A stretch of DNA of 64,000 nt from Streptomyces sp. NBC_00102 (GCF_026343115.1 NZ_JAPEMC010000001.1:248001-312000); one strand, 5' to 3'; positions 34,173-42,443 are shown, counted from the stretch's first letter. The notes: generated by a model from the letters alone, not told the origin. Program-made: numbers and translations.

Positions 34173-35096
34173 ATTTCAGATCAGCCTCGATTCCGCGCTC
34201 TCTCCCTTGGCGCGGGAGTTCAGTCCAGCACTCTCCTCGCACTGTCAGCCGAGGGAATTCTCCCCCGGGTTGACTACGCAATCTTCGCGGACACCGGATG
34301 GGAACCCGAAGCGGTCTATGCGCACCTTGACCGCCTGGAAGAAGAGATAGCCGCACCCGCCGGAATTCCCGTTCTTCGCGTGTCGGCGGGAAATATTCGC
34401 GGCGACGCCCTGAATCCGGATCACCGATTCGCTTCCATGCCGCTCCACATTCTCAATCAGGACGGGCGGCCTGGAATGACCAGACGGCAGTGCACCGGCG
34501 AATATAAGATAAAGCCAATAAAGCAGAAGGTTCGCCAACTGCTCGGATACCCCTACCCCGCACGCATCCCGAAGGGGGTATTCGTCGAACAGTGGGTGGG
34601 TATCTCGACCGACGAATTCCACCGCGCGAAGGACGCAGACGTCAAGTACATGCGCAACCGGCATCCTTTGCTCGACATGTCGTGGACTAGGGCCGACTGT
34701 GTGCAATATCTGACCAGTCTCGGCCTCGCTGACACCCCGAAGTCGAGTTGCTTGGGATGTCCTTTCCATGGAAATGCGCAGTGGAGGCATATCCGGGACA
34801 ACTCCCCGTCCGAGTGGGCCGACGTGGTCGAATTCGACGCGGCCATCCGGCAGGGCAACGCCCGCGCCAACGCGTCGGGCAACCGACTGCTCGGCGAGGC
34901 GTTCGTGCACCGCTCCCGCGTCCCGCTGGCCCAAGCGCCGATCGATCACGTCACCGCCGCCGAACGGGCCGCCCGGCAGATCAGCGCGGACGAGTCGGAC
35001 GTGCTGGAGAACGGCGTCGAGGACGGCTGCTCACCGTGGGCGTGCCGCGGCGACGCCGACGCGCTGGTGCGGGACGACTTCGGGCTGGCCACGTGA
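34173..35096 (+). CDS. PAPS-reductase/DndC-like PP-loop protein, apparent ATT start
   Basis: About 307 residues. The N-terminus RALSLGAGVQSSTLLAL is the PP-loop (ATP-pyrophosphatase) motif of the phosphoadenosine-phosphosulfate reductase superfamily, followed by YAIFADTGWEPEAVYAHLD. Cys107 (RRQCTGEYK) and Cys193-x2-Cys196 (SSCLGCPFHG) could hold an Fe-S cluster, as in DndC-like or tRNA-thiolation enzymes. The frame contains no ATG, GTG or TTG before the motif. ATT at 34173 fits an AGGA site; CTG 34131 is the alternative and GTG 34380 would delete the active site. It is coupled (GTGA) to a cytosine methyltransferase, which suggests a nucleic-acid substrate. Confidence 0.68.
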   Translation: MSDQPRFRALSLGAGVQSSTLLALSAEGILPRVDYAIFADTGWEPEAVYAHLDRLEEEIAAPAGIPVLRVSAGNIRGDALNPDHRFASMPLHILNQDGRPGMTRRQCTGEYKIKPIKQKVRQLLGYPYPARIPKGVFVEQWVGISTDEFHRAKDADVKYMRNRHPLLDMSWTRADCVQYLTSLGLADTPKSSCLGCPFHGNAQWRHIRDNSPSEWADVVEFDAAIRQGNARANASGNRLLGEAFVHRSRVPLAQAPIDHVTAAERAARQISADESDVLENGVEDGCSPWACRGDADALVRDDFGLAT

Positions 35097-36313
35097 TCCT
35101 CGACCTCTTCGCGGGTCCGGGCGGCTGGAGCAGGGCGCTGCAGGTTCTGGGGGTGCGGGACGTCGGGCTGGAGTGGGACCTGTGGGCGTGCAAGACCCGT
35201 TCCGCGGCTGGTCAGTTGACCATTCGTACGGACGTGGCGTCGTACCCGACGTGGCCGTTCGTCGGGCGCACCCGGGGTGTGATCGCTTCGCCGCCGTGTC
35301 AGGCGTGGAGTACGGCCGGCAAGCGGTTGGGTCTGGTCGACCAGCCGTTGGTGCACGCGGCGGTCGAGGACTTGGCGGCTGGTCGTGACCCGCGCGAGCG
35401 TCTTCTCGCCGCGTGCCGTGACGAGCGCTCCTTGCTCGCTGCCGAGCCGATGCGCTACCTGTATGCCCTGAACGCGGTCGGCGAGCCCGACTGGGTCGCC
35501 CTGGAAGAGGTGCCGGACGTGCTGCCGCTGTGGCGGCAGTACGCGGCCGTGCTGCGTGGGTGGGGGTTCTCCGTCTGGTGCGGGCTGCTCAACGCGGCCG
35601 ACTTCGGTGTGCCGCAGACCAGGAAGCGCGCGATTCTCCTGGCCTCGCGGGTCCGTACGGCGCTGCCGCCCACGCCGACGCACGCCCGACTCGCCGAGCC
35701 GGTCTCGCTGTTCGGCCCGGGCCGCCCCCGGTGGGTCAGCATGGCCGAAGCCCTGGGATGGGGCGCGACCGACCGCCCCGTCCCCACCGTCTGCGCGGGT
35801 GGCGGGCCGGGCGGGGGGCCCGAGCCGTTCCCGTCGGGCTCCCGCAAGACGCTGTCCGACGCCCGTGCGCGCGGCACCTGGACGCCCCGGCCGGACCCGG
35901 TGGTCCCGCAGCCCCGGCGCGAAGGCGCTCCCGCGCCGTCGTTCCCCGGTGAGGCCCCCCGCTGGTCCTGGTCCCTGCGCAGCAACAGCCAGGCCAACGC
36001 CACCGTCCGGCCGCTGTCCGAGCCCGCCGCCACGCTGTTTTTCGGGCACCGAGCGAACGAGTGCACCTGGATCGCCGAGCCCACCCCGTCCACAGTCGAC
36101 GCCGACACGGCGGCCGTTCCGGAGCCGATTCGGATCACCGCCCGCGAGGCCGGCCTCCTGCAGTCCTTCCCGGCCGACTACCCGTGGGCCGGGAACAAAG
36201 GCCAGCAGTTCTCCCAGATCGGAAACGCGGTGCCCCCGCTGCTCGCCGGCCACCTCCTCGCCCCGCACCTCGGCGTCACCCTCGACCCCGACGACTTCAC
36301 CCTCGCTGCCTGA
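35093..36313 (+). CDS. C5-cytosine DNA methyltransferase
   Basis: A 406-residue enzyme from GTG 35093 (GTGA). The C5-methyltransferase motifs are in order: I DLFAGPGGW (4-12), IV SPPCQAWS with catalytic Cys69, VI as EEVPDV (138-143, ENV replaced by EEV), VIII QTRKRAILL (175-183), IX/X near the end with EAGLLQSFPADY and GNAVPPLLAGHLL. The variable region between VIII and IX is long and holds SNSQANATVRPLSEPAATLFFG. No endonuclease is adjacent. It is probably used for self-modification or anti-restriction of the mobile element, with the preceding PP-loop protein as a partner. Confidence 0.93.
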   Translation: MILDLFAGPGGWSRALQVLGVRDVGLEWDLWACKTRSAAGQLTIRTDVASYPTWPFVGRTRGVIASPPCQAWSTAGKRLGLVDQPLVHAAVEDLAAGRDPRERLLAACRDERSLLAAEPMRYLYALNAVGEPDWVALEEVPDVLPLWRQYAAVLRGWGFSVWCGLLNAADFGVPQTRKRAILLASRVRTALPPTPTHARLAEPVSLFGPGRPRWVSMAEALGWGATDRPVPTVCAGGGPGGGPEPFPSGSRKTLSDARARGTWTPRPDPVVPQPRREGAPAPSFPGEAPRWSWSLRSNSQANATVRPLSEPAATLFFGHRANECTWIAEPTPSTVDADTAAVPEPIRITAREAGLLQSFPADYPWAGNKGQQFSQIGNAVPPLLAGHLLAPHLGVTLDPDDFTLAA

Positions 36314-37428
36314 TGCCCCATACCCCAGAACCCGACGAAGACGACCTCGGCGACATCACACCGCCGCAGCCGGTCTTCCACGTCGAGCAGGCCCTCCTCG
36401 GCGCCCTGCTCCTGGACCCGCACCGTCTCAGCGACGTGACCGGTATCGCGGCCGGCTCCTTTTCCACCGCACCGCACGCCGCCCTGTTCACCGCGATCAG
36501 CACCCTGCCCCCGCCCGACCCCGCCGAACACGCGAAGAACACCGAGTGGCTCGACCGCGTGCTCGCCAGGGGTCGCGAGCAGGCGCGCGGACTGACCGTC
36601 ATGTACCTGCACACGCTCGTGCAGGTCTGCCCCTGGCCCCGGCACGCCCCGGCCTACGCACGGATGGTCGAGGCCGAACACGCCCGCCGCCGCCTGCGGG
36701 GAGCCGCCGAACGCCTCATCCAGGCCACCCACGACACCACCCTCCCGCACCCCGTCCAGAAGGTGCTCGCGGAAGCCGACGCGCTCGCCGCCCTCGTCGA
36801 CGACATCGCGATCCGCTTCCCACCGCGTTCCGGCGTCCTGCCCCGCACCCCAGCACCACCACCGCACAGCGTGCTCGACCGCACCGAGGCCGCCGAAGAA
36901 GAGCAGCTGCTGCTCGCGACCGCGACAGCCCGCCCCGCCGCCATCGGCTCCCTGCGGTGGTTGCTCCCCGCCGACCTCACCGTGCCGTTGCACGCCGGAC
37001 TCTGGCAGTGCCTGACCACCCTGGCGCGCCGGGGTGAGCCGATCGACCCCGTCACCGTCCTGTGGGGGGCCCAGCAACGCGGTGTACCGGGCGAGGGAAG
37101 CAGCCCGCGCGAGGTGCTCCGCCTGCTGGCCGAACCGGCCGGCTCCGCGGAGTACTGGGCCGAGCGCGCCCTGCAGCGCTCCCTCCTGGCCACCGCCGAT
37201 CACACCGGCCGACGCGTCGAGGCGTATGCCGGGGACCCGGCGAACACCCCGTTCCAGCTCGTCGTCGGCGCCCGCCGCGCCCTCGCCGACATCGCCGCCG
37301 TCCGCACCCGCCTGCAGCACGCCACCGCAAGCCCCCCGCCCCAGCGGCACCGGCCCGCGCCCACCACCCGCGCCGGGCCTCGGGCCACCGCCGCGCACGC
37401 CGCCCGGCCCGCACGAGTAACCCGGTAA
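36313..37428 (+). CDS. DnaB N-terminal-domain-like protein (two units), no helicase domain
   Basis: 371 residues, TGATG-coupled to the methyltransferase. Residues about 20-160 match the DnaB N-terminal domain (HVEQALLGALLLDPHRLSDVTG, FSTAPHAALFTAI, LTVMYLHTLVQVCP, YARMVEAEHARRRLRGAAERLI). A second related unit follows at about 195-320 (EEEQLLLATATARPAAIGSLRWLLP, FTVPLHAGLWQCLTTLARRGEPID, AEYWAERALQRSLL). Neither is followed by the RecA-like ATPase. In DnaB this domain binds primase and loader, so the protein may recruit or block host replication factors. Confidence 0.75.
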   Translation: MPHTPEPDEDDLGDITPPQPVFHVEQALLGALLLDPHRLSDVTGIAAGSFSTAPHAALFTAISTLPPPDPAEHAKNTEWLDRVLARGREQARGLTVMYLHTLVQVCPWPRHAPAYARMVEAEHARRRLRGAAERLIQATHDTTLPHPVQKVLAEADALAALVDDIAIRFPPRSGVLPRTPAPPPHSVLDRTEAAEEEQLLLATATARPAAIGSLRWLLPADLTVPLHAGLWQCLTTLARRGEPIDPVTVLWGAQQRGVPGEGSSPREVLRLLAEPAGSAEYWAERALQRSLLATADHTGRRVEAYAGDPANTPFQLVVGARRALADIAAVRTRLQHATASPPPQRHRPAPTTRAGPRATAAHAARPARVTR

Positions 37429-37490
37429 CCCCCCGTACGCCGGTGGCCGGTCCTGACGCCCGGCCACCGCACGACAGATGAGACCCCTTC

Positions 37491-38858
37491 ATGGTTCCCC
37501 CCATCGATGCCCACGTCCGCCTCGACCTCCACCCCGTCCACCCCACTGCCGTACAGGCCGTCCTGACCGGCACGCAGGCCCGCGTCGCCCTCATGGCTTT
37601 GGAGGCCGCCGACTGGACGGTCGCCGCCACCAACGTCCTGGTCCTGGCTCGCATCGATCACGAGGAGCCCTACTGGGCCCGCGACGCCGCCACACACCTG
37701 ACCGCTGAAGGCATCACCGTCGAGATCAGCCCTCGTCTCCAGGAGGCGATGGACGAGGAGTGGACCTGGCCGGCCTACCCGATGCCGTGGTGCACCCGCA
37801 GTGAAATCCGCGAGATTTCCGACCAGGCGCAGAAGCTCCACGACGACATCCGCCACGGCCGCCTCCTCATCCACGCGCACGCCTTCGACGGCGACACCAC
37901 CGTCGCGGTCGGCACCTACCTCGACCGGGGCGGCAAGTCCGTCTACCTGCACGGCGAAAACCACCTGCGTCAGACCGCGGGCACCTTCGAATCGCCCGCG
38001 AAAGCACTGGTGGCCTTCGAACGGGCCCACGGAGCCGAGATGCGCCCCGGACCGGCGCCCCTCACCGACACCGAACGGGCCGCCATCGCAGCCTTTTCCG
38101 TCTTCGACATCACCCCGGCAGGACCAGAACCGTCCCGCCCGGAGCCGGAGACCGTCCCGGTCTACCTGGCCGACGCCGGCGACCACGACGCCCTCCTCGA
38201 CACCTTCCTCGACACGCACGGCGAGTTCGAGAAGTGGCGGACCTGGTCGGACGACTCGACCCTCGCCGTCCACGAGTCGCAGACCCTTCGCATCGAACGC
38301 GTCCACGAAGCCCCCGCCCACGAGACCGCCTGGACCGTGGCCGCCTACGAGACCCCCGTCTCCGACCGCATGTGGGTCCTCACCGCGACCGGCACCACCC
38401 CCGCCCCGATGCTGCAGGACCTGCTCGCCCACCTCGCCGACGGCGACGGCTGGGACACGGCCGTCGGCGCCCCGGTGAACGAGAAGAAGGTCACCTCGGC
38501 CACCCAGCCGCTCACCGACGCCGGATGGAAGCACACCGTGGACGGCAGAGAGAGCCGCTGGACCTCCCCGGACGAGCACGCGGGCATCCGCTTCGACGCC
38601 TTCGCCGCGCAGCACCCGAACCAGGACCTGGCCACCTGGACCATCTGGGCCAACCCTGGTAACGACCGGCCCACATGGGCCATCACCGCGTCCACGCACA
38701 CGCCGAGTTCGCTGCTGGCCGGCCTCTCCGAGGCCCTCGCGGAGCAGACCGGTACGCGCCACGTCCAGCCGCGCCGCGAACAGAGGCCTCGCCTCGCCGC
38801 CGGCGCACGGTCGACCCCAGCGGTCGCGACCAGCCGTCCCGTGGGCCGTTCGCGCTGA
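37491..38858 (+). CDS. Large DUF317-like protein
   Basis: 455 residues from ATG 37491. Repeated alpha/beta units with DUF317 flavour: TGTQARVALMALEAADWTVA, LVLARIDHEEPYWARDAATHL; then SPAKALVAFERAHG; then TLAVHESQTLRIERVHE, AAYETPVSDRMWVLTATGTTPAPMLQDLL; and finally WTSPDEHAGIRFDAFAAQ, WAITASTHTPSSLLAGLSEAL. The last two resemble DUF317 repeats in which beta strands lead to a TPxxLLxxL helix. It is the last gene of the operon and is followed by hairpin element copy 3. Function unknown. Confidence 0.6.
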   Translation: MVPPIDAHVRLDLHPVHPTAVQAVLTGTQARVALMALEAADWTVAATNVLVLARIDHEEPYWARDAATHLTAEGITVEISPRLQEAMDEEWTWPAYPMPWCTRSEIREISDQAQKLHDDIRHGRLLIHAHAFDGDTTVAVGTYLDRGGKSVYLHGENHLRQTAGTFESPAKALVAFERAHGAEMRPGPAPLTDTERAAIAAFSVFDITPAGPEPSRPEPETVPVYLADAGDHDALLDTFLDTHGEFEKWRTWSDDSTLAVHESQTLRIERVHEAPAHETAWTVAAYETPVSDRMWVLTATGTTPAPMLQDLLAHLADGDGWDTAVGAPVNEKKVTSATQPLTDAGWKHTVDGRESRWTSPDEHAGIRFDAFAAQHPNQDLATWTIWANPGNDRPTWAITASTHTPSSLLAGLSEALAEQTGTRHVQPRREQRPRLAAGARSTPAVATSRPVGRSR

Positions 38859-38880
38859 TCACCGGCCCACGGGGCGGCGG

Positions 38881-38930
38881 GGCAACATAGCGTGGGATCG
38901 CCGGTTGGCCAAACCGGCGATCCCACGGAC
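38881..38930 (+). repeat. Hairpin element copy 3 of 3
   Basis: The most perfect copy: GGCAACATAGC then a 15-bp exact stem (38892-38906 with 38912-38926; outer half GTGGGATC / GATCCCAC) around loop GGCCA, then GGAC. It lies 22 bases after the last gene of the transfer region. It shares flanks and core with the copies at 4279 and 23771. Confidence 0.8.
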
Positions 38931-39036
38931 CATGGACAGTCCACCGCCACCCTCTGCCCGAACGACAAAGGGAACCGCCCCCGACCGCAGACACCACACG
39001 AAGCACAGCCCGCCAGGTACGTGCAGCACTGCGCGT

Positions 39037-39933
39037 TCACGTCACCGCATAGCTCGCCCGGAAGTACTCCAGCGCCCGCTCCACGTCCCGCGGAGTACGG
39101 ACCTGGACCTCCAGATCACCCGTCCCATGATGCCCCAGACCCGTCACGTCCCGGGTGAAGCCCGGAACAAGGTCGACGTCCTTCGGGTCGACCTTGAGGT
39201 AGACCAGCAGCTTGGTCCGCTGAGGCGGGCACAGGCAGGCGAAGTTCCGCAGCCGCTGGTACGCCCGGTAGGTCTTGAGCTCAACGCGTTTCACGCCGTC
39301 CCCGAGCCCGAGCAGAGCCTCGTCGACCGCACCCGCCAACTCCAGCATCGCCGCACCCTTGACGCCGTCCGCTGCCTGGGCAACCGCCTGGCGCCGCACC
39401 CGGCTGGCCACCTGAATGCCGCCGCTCACGGACGCTACGGTCTCAAGCCCGAACAGATCGGCACCGAACAGCCGGTAGCGGACCAAGTCGATCGAGCGCC
39501 GGTGCTCACGCACGGCGTGCACGTCGTAGCGGGTGAAGTCTCCCGCGACGCAGATGAGGCGCGGGCCGCTCCACCGAACCCGAGATGCGGCCGTCGCTCC
39601 GAGCCGGTCGCGGACCAGACGCTCGAACTCGGCGCGATGGTCCACAAGCCAGGACAGGTAGAACAGGCCCTGGTTGATCACACCGGCATCCGTGCCACGC
39701 TTGTACTCGACGATGACCGGCGCCCCGTTCTCGTCCAGCCCGAGCGAGTCGATCCGGCCCCCGTGCACCGGTCCGGTGCTGAACTCACTCGCCAGGAACC
39801 GGACTCCCAGAAGCGTCTCCATGCTCGCCTCGACGAGACCCTGCACCTCGGCCTCTACCTCAGCAAGACGCGGCATGACCTCGGTCATGCCGCGTTTCGT
39901 CGTGTCCACACGGAACAACTTCAAGCTGACCAC
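39037..39933 (-). CDS. NucS/DUF91-like nuclease with DUF5655 C-terminus
   Basis: 298 residues from GTG 39933. Residues about 40-110 contain a PD-(D/E)xK nuclease core: GGRIDSLGLDENGAPVIVEYKRG supplies Asp62, Glu76 and Lys78 in the D-x13-E-x-K pattern, followed by GVINQGLFYLSWLVDH. The C-terminal about 110 residues (AMLELAGAVDEALLGLGDGVKRVELKTYRAYQRLRNFACL, LLVYLKVDP) match what I know as DUF5655. Such proteins are stand-alone predicted endonucleases, sometimes near restriction or repair genes. It faces the transfer operon and is not coupled to a methyltransferase. Confidence 0.8.
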   Translation of the reverse strand: MVSLKLFRVDTTKRGMTEVMPRLAEVEAEVQGLVEASMETLLGVRFLASEFSTGPVHGGRIDSLGLDENGAPVIVEYKRGTDAGVINQGLFYLSWLVDHRAEFERLVRDRLGATAASRVRWSGPRLICVAGDFTRYDVHAVREHRRSIDLVRYRLFGADLFGLETVASVSGGIQVASRVRRQAVAQAADGVKGAAMLELAGAVDEALLGLGDGVKRVELKTYRAYQRLRNFACLCPPQRTKLLVYLKVDPKDVDLVPGFTRDVTGLGHHGTGDLEVQVRTPRDVERALEYFRASYAVT

Positions 39934-40094
39934 CCCCGTTTGCGCGTAGGGGACCTACAACGTCGAGCGGGTCGAGATTTGTTTCCGCAAACGCCGTATC
40001 AAATGTGAAGGACTTGTGCCGGACAGTCGAGCGACGGGCAAGCAGACCGGCACGAAGGAGCGCGGCTCTTGCTTGCGGGCATGCCGCAGCCGAT

Positions 40095-40182
40095 ATCCAG
40101 CACGTATCCAGCACGGTACGGATATGAGGGGTGATGACAGGTGACGACAGGTCAGAAAATCCAGCACCTATCCAGCACGGTA
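40095..40182. repeat. Two near-identical 24-base direct repeats
   Basis: The copies at 40095-40118 and 40159-40182 differ at one base. Each is itself two tandem TATCCAGCACG-like units, giving four ATCCAGCAC boxes with 11- and 53-base offsets. Regular boxes like these resemble recombinase arm sites or initiator/regulator binding sites. No protein that binds them is identifiable in the window. Confidence 0.65.
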
Positions 40183-40188
40183 AAAACT

Positions 40189-40220
40189 AAGGGGCCTGAC
40201 CCCGAAGAGTCAGACCCCTT
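40189..40220. terminator. Terminator-like hairpin
   Basis: AAGGGG-C-CTGAC ... GTCAG-A-CCCCTT, a 12-bp stem with one mismatch and an 8-base loop. The arms start with AA and end with TT, giving weak A/T runs on both strands, so it could stop transcription in either direction. Confidence 0.6.
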
Positions 40221-40275
40221 CTGACCTGCACGTTTGTCAGATCAGCGACGTGGTGCTATGTCACCCGTCACACAT

Positions 40276-40422
40276 TGAAGCGGAACTCCACCACGTCGTC
40301 GTATCGCTCCCCGAACCTCCAACTGCACATTATTCCAGCAGCACTTCGTTGCTCTTCCTGAGGAAACGGGTGGAGCAGGTGGGTACCGCGCCTGACCCCG
40401 GCACCGTGGCACCGACTGCGTC
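40276..40422. repeat. CRISPR distal flank, copy 1
   Basis: About 147 bases that recur with roughly 90 percent identity at 60305-60451, in both cases next to the leader-distal end of a CRISPR array. Conserved landmarks include AAGCGGAACTCCACCACGTC and CCGCGCCTGACCCCGGC. A short minus-strand frame ending YDDVVEFRF is shared, but I cannot show that it is a gene. Confidence 0.65.
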
Positions 40423-40816
40423 GGCTTACCTCCGCTCGCGCGGAGAGCACCCGCGGCGCTGGGTCGTCGCCACCTTGGTCATCGGTTCACCTCCGCTCGC
40501 GCGGAGAGCACGACGGCACCAGCACGATGGCTGACCCGGTGAGCGGTTCACCTCCGCTCGCGCGGAGAGCACGTCGCACAGCCAAAGGCCGGCGCTTTTC
40601 CCGGAGGTTCACCTCCGCTCGCGCGGAGAGCACACCTGCCCCGCGCACCGCACCGGTCATGGCTGCGGTTCACCTCCGCTCGCGCGGAGAGCACACGTGG
40701 GCCAGCTACATCGACGCGGCCGGCACCGGTTCACCTCCGCTCGCGCGGAGAGCACGGTCACATGACACCTGACGACGTGATGCTGATCGGTTCACCTCCG
40801 CTCGCGCGGAGAGCAC
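40423..40816 (-). CRISPR. Orphan type I-E CRISPR array 1: 7 repeats, 6 spacers
   Basis: 28-29-base repeats at 40423, 40484, 40545, 40606, 40667, 40728 and 40789, with an exact 61-base period (32-33-base spacers). On the minus strand the repeat begins GTGCTCTCCGCGCGAGCGGA and ends GGTGAACC, with the CTCCGCGCGAGCGGAG stem typical of type I-E in actinobacteria. The first copy in plus coordinates is degenerate at its outer end, marking it as leader-distal. The leader therefore lies at 40817 and upward, and transcription runs on the minus strand. No cas gene is present in the window. All six spacers differ. Confidence 0.95.
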
Positions 40817-40914
40817 CCTTCGCGACCTGCTCTTATCTGACGGCTTTGCAGTGCCTTTGCCGAGCTTCGTCGCCCATCTTCCTCGCTCCCGTTGTCATCG
40901 CGCAGCGAGTGTAA
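40817..40914 (-). promoter_or_regulatory. CRISPR leader, array 1
   Basis: About 98 bases next to the last repeat, nearly identical to the sequence beside array 2 (60663-60756), with shared CTTATCTGACGGCT and TCGTCGCCCATCTTCCTCGC. Identity stops at TAAG (40912-40915), where a transposon begins. Conservation next to both arrays supports a functional leader with promoter and integration signals. Confidence 0.75.
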
Positions 40915-41026
40915 GAGGCTGTTGTCTTTCCGAGTCTGACGGCTGTGTTTTCGCTGGTCAGGGGTAGGGGCGGCGTCGGGATGGGAGTGATGGGGTGTCG
41001 TTTCGTCGCTCTCGTGGAGGTCGCGG

Positions 41027-41575
41027 ATGCCGTCGGTTGTCGGACTGCTGGAACAGCACGAGCTCGCCGCTCGTCGTCGTGTGGACGGGTTGCGTGAGGA
41101 AGCGGACCGCGTCCAGGCCGAGCTCGCGGTGGCCGAGCAGGAGTGGTCGGAGTGGATGATCGCCCGCGAGCGTGTCAGTGCGGTGTTGTCCGCGCCGGGC
41201 GGTGACTCAGCCGGCGTGGTCGCCACCGAGGTGCCAGAGGGTGTTGTGACGGGAGCGGAACTGGAGGCGCCCGCGCCTCTGGTGGTGAAGGCGAGGTCGC
41301 AGGTTCCGATGTGGCGCGAGGGGCTGGGCCAGGCGGCACTGTCGGTGGACTACCGGCGCATCCTGGCGTCGATCGAGGATCGAGTCCGTCTCGGTCAAGG
41401 GCCGCTGACCTGCCAGGAGATGGCCACCGCGTTCGGCCTGGACGTGGTGCCGGCCAAGGTGGAGGGGCTGCGGTCGAAGGCGAAACGCCTGGTCGCCCGG
41501 GGCTGGCTGGCCGAGCCGGCACCGGGCCGGTTCACCCTCGCGCGGAGCGTGAGCGGGCCAGGCGGCGGGTCATGA
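41027..41575 (+). CDS. Coiled-coil passenger protein of the transposon
   Basis: 182 residues from ATG 41027 with GGAGGTCGCGG upstream. Residues about 8-50 form a coiled-coil (LEQHELAARRRVDGLREEAD, RVQAELAVAEQEWSEWM). After a linker, residues about 110-175 look like a winged-helix or homeodomain-like unit: VDYRRILASIEDRVRLGQGP, CQEMATAFGLDVVPAKVEGLR, SKAKRLVARGWLAEPAPGRF. I recall similar multi-copy proteins in many Streptomyces genomes. Its location inside the inverted repeats suggests an accessory to transposition or its regulation. It overlaps the transposase 3' end by 44 bases. Confidence 0.72.
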   Translation: MPSVVGLLEQHELAARRRVDGLREEADRVQAELAVAEQEWSEWMIARERVSAVLSAPGGDSAGVVATEVPEGVVTGAELEAPAPLVVKARSQVPMWREGLGQAALSVDYRRILASIEDRVRLGQGPLTCQEMATAFGLDVVPAKVEGLRSKAKRLVARGWLAEPAPGRFTLARSVSGPGGGS

Positions 41576-42443
41576 TCATGGTCATCGACCAGTAGATCAT
41601 CGCCTCGGCGCTGCTGGTGGATCGTTCGAAGTCCCGGACAAGGCGGCGGCTTCGCATCAGGTGGGCGAAGAGCCGCTCGACGATCCACCGCTTGGGCAGC
41701 ACCACGAAGCCGCGCGTGTGGTCGCTGCGTTCGACGATCGCCAGGACCAGCGCAAGGCCGGCCAGGCAGTGCTCGACGAGGCTGCCGGTGTAGCCGCCGT
41801 CGGCCCAGACGAGTTCCAGCCGGTGGTGAGCGTCGGTCACACGCTCAAGCAGCACCTTCGCGGCAGCGCGGTCGCCGATGTCCGCCGCGGTGACCATCAC
41901 GCCCAGCAGCATGCCGAGGGTGTCGACCACCACGTGCCGTTTACGGCCGTTGACCAGCTTGCCGCCGTCGAAGCCGCGGCTTTCCGCGCCGACGACCGCG
42001 TCCGCCTTCACGGACTGCGAGTCGATCACACCGGCCGTCGGTTCCACATCCCGGCTCGACTCCTCGCGGACCCGGCCGCGCAGTCGGTCGTGGAACTCCC
42101 CGACCAGCGCGTGGTCGCGCCAACGGCGGAAGAACGCATAGACCCGGTCCCACGGCGGGAAGTCGGCCGGCATCGCCCGCCACTTGATCCCGTTGCCCAC
42201 CAGATAGCGGATCGCGTCCAGTATTGCCCGGTGGCAGTACACCTCCGGCTGTCCGCCCCGGCCCCGCATCCAGCCCGGCACCGGCAGCAACGGCCGGACC
42301 ACAGACCACTCCCCGTCCGTCATGTCCGACGGATACCGCCGAACACGCTCCGGACGGTCGGCCGCATTCCCGAACCGATGAGCGACACAATCACACGACA
42401 GAAAAGCCGAGTTGAACTCCACCGGCGCGAGCACGTACAACAT
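41532..42443 (-). CDS. IS5-family DDE transposase
   Basis: About 303 residues from ATG 42443; the conserved part starts at RVRRYPSDMTDGEWSVVRPL, so the natural start may be nearer 42400. The DDE catalytic pattern is present: VIDSQSVKAD for the first Asp, LVWADGGYTG for the second, and VVLPKRWIVERLFAHLMRSRRL for the Glu region. GNGIKWRAMPADFPPWDRVYAFFRRW is also diagnostic of the IS5 group. It is probably functional since all blocks are intact. Confidence 0.9.
   Translation of the reverse strand: MLYVLAPVEFNSAFLSCDCVAHRFGNAADRPERVRRYPSDMTDGEWSVVRPLLPVPGWMRGRGGQPEVYCHRAILDAIRYLVGNGIKWRAMPADFPPWDRVYAFFRRWRDHALVGEFHDRLRGRVREESSRDVEPTAGVIDSQSVKADAVVGAESRGFDGGKLVNGRKRHVVVDTLGMLLGVMVTAADIGDRAAAKVLLERVTDAHHRLELVWADGGYTGSLVEHCLAGLALVLAIVERSDHTRGFVVLPKRWIVERLFAHLMRSRRLVRDFERSTSSAEAMIYWSMTMIMTRRLARSRSARG

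Larger units (their letters stand above)
39934..40275. other. Non-coding stretch before CRISPR array 1
   Basis: About 340 bases with no supported gene. It holds the promoter side of the nuclease gene, the pair of direct repeats at 40095 and 40159, and a terminator-like hairpin at 40189-40220. Confidence 0.5.

Noticed and set aside
8303..38858. Prophage interpretation of the long plus-strand block
   Set aside because: No capsid, portal, terminase or tail gene; VirB4, VirD4 and the hydrolase point to a T4SS.
40276..40422. Possible cas gene remnant beside the arrays (frame ending DDVVEFRF)
   Set aside because: Too short, no Cas motif, and the shared frame has no clear start in either copy; kept only as a repeat.
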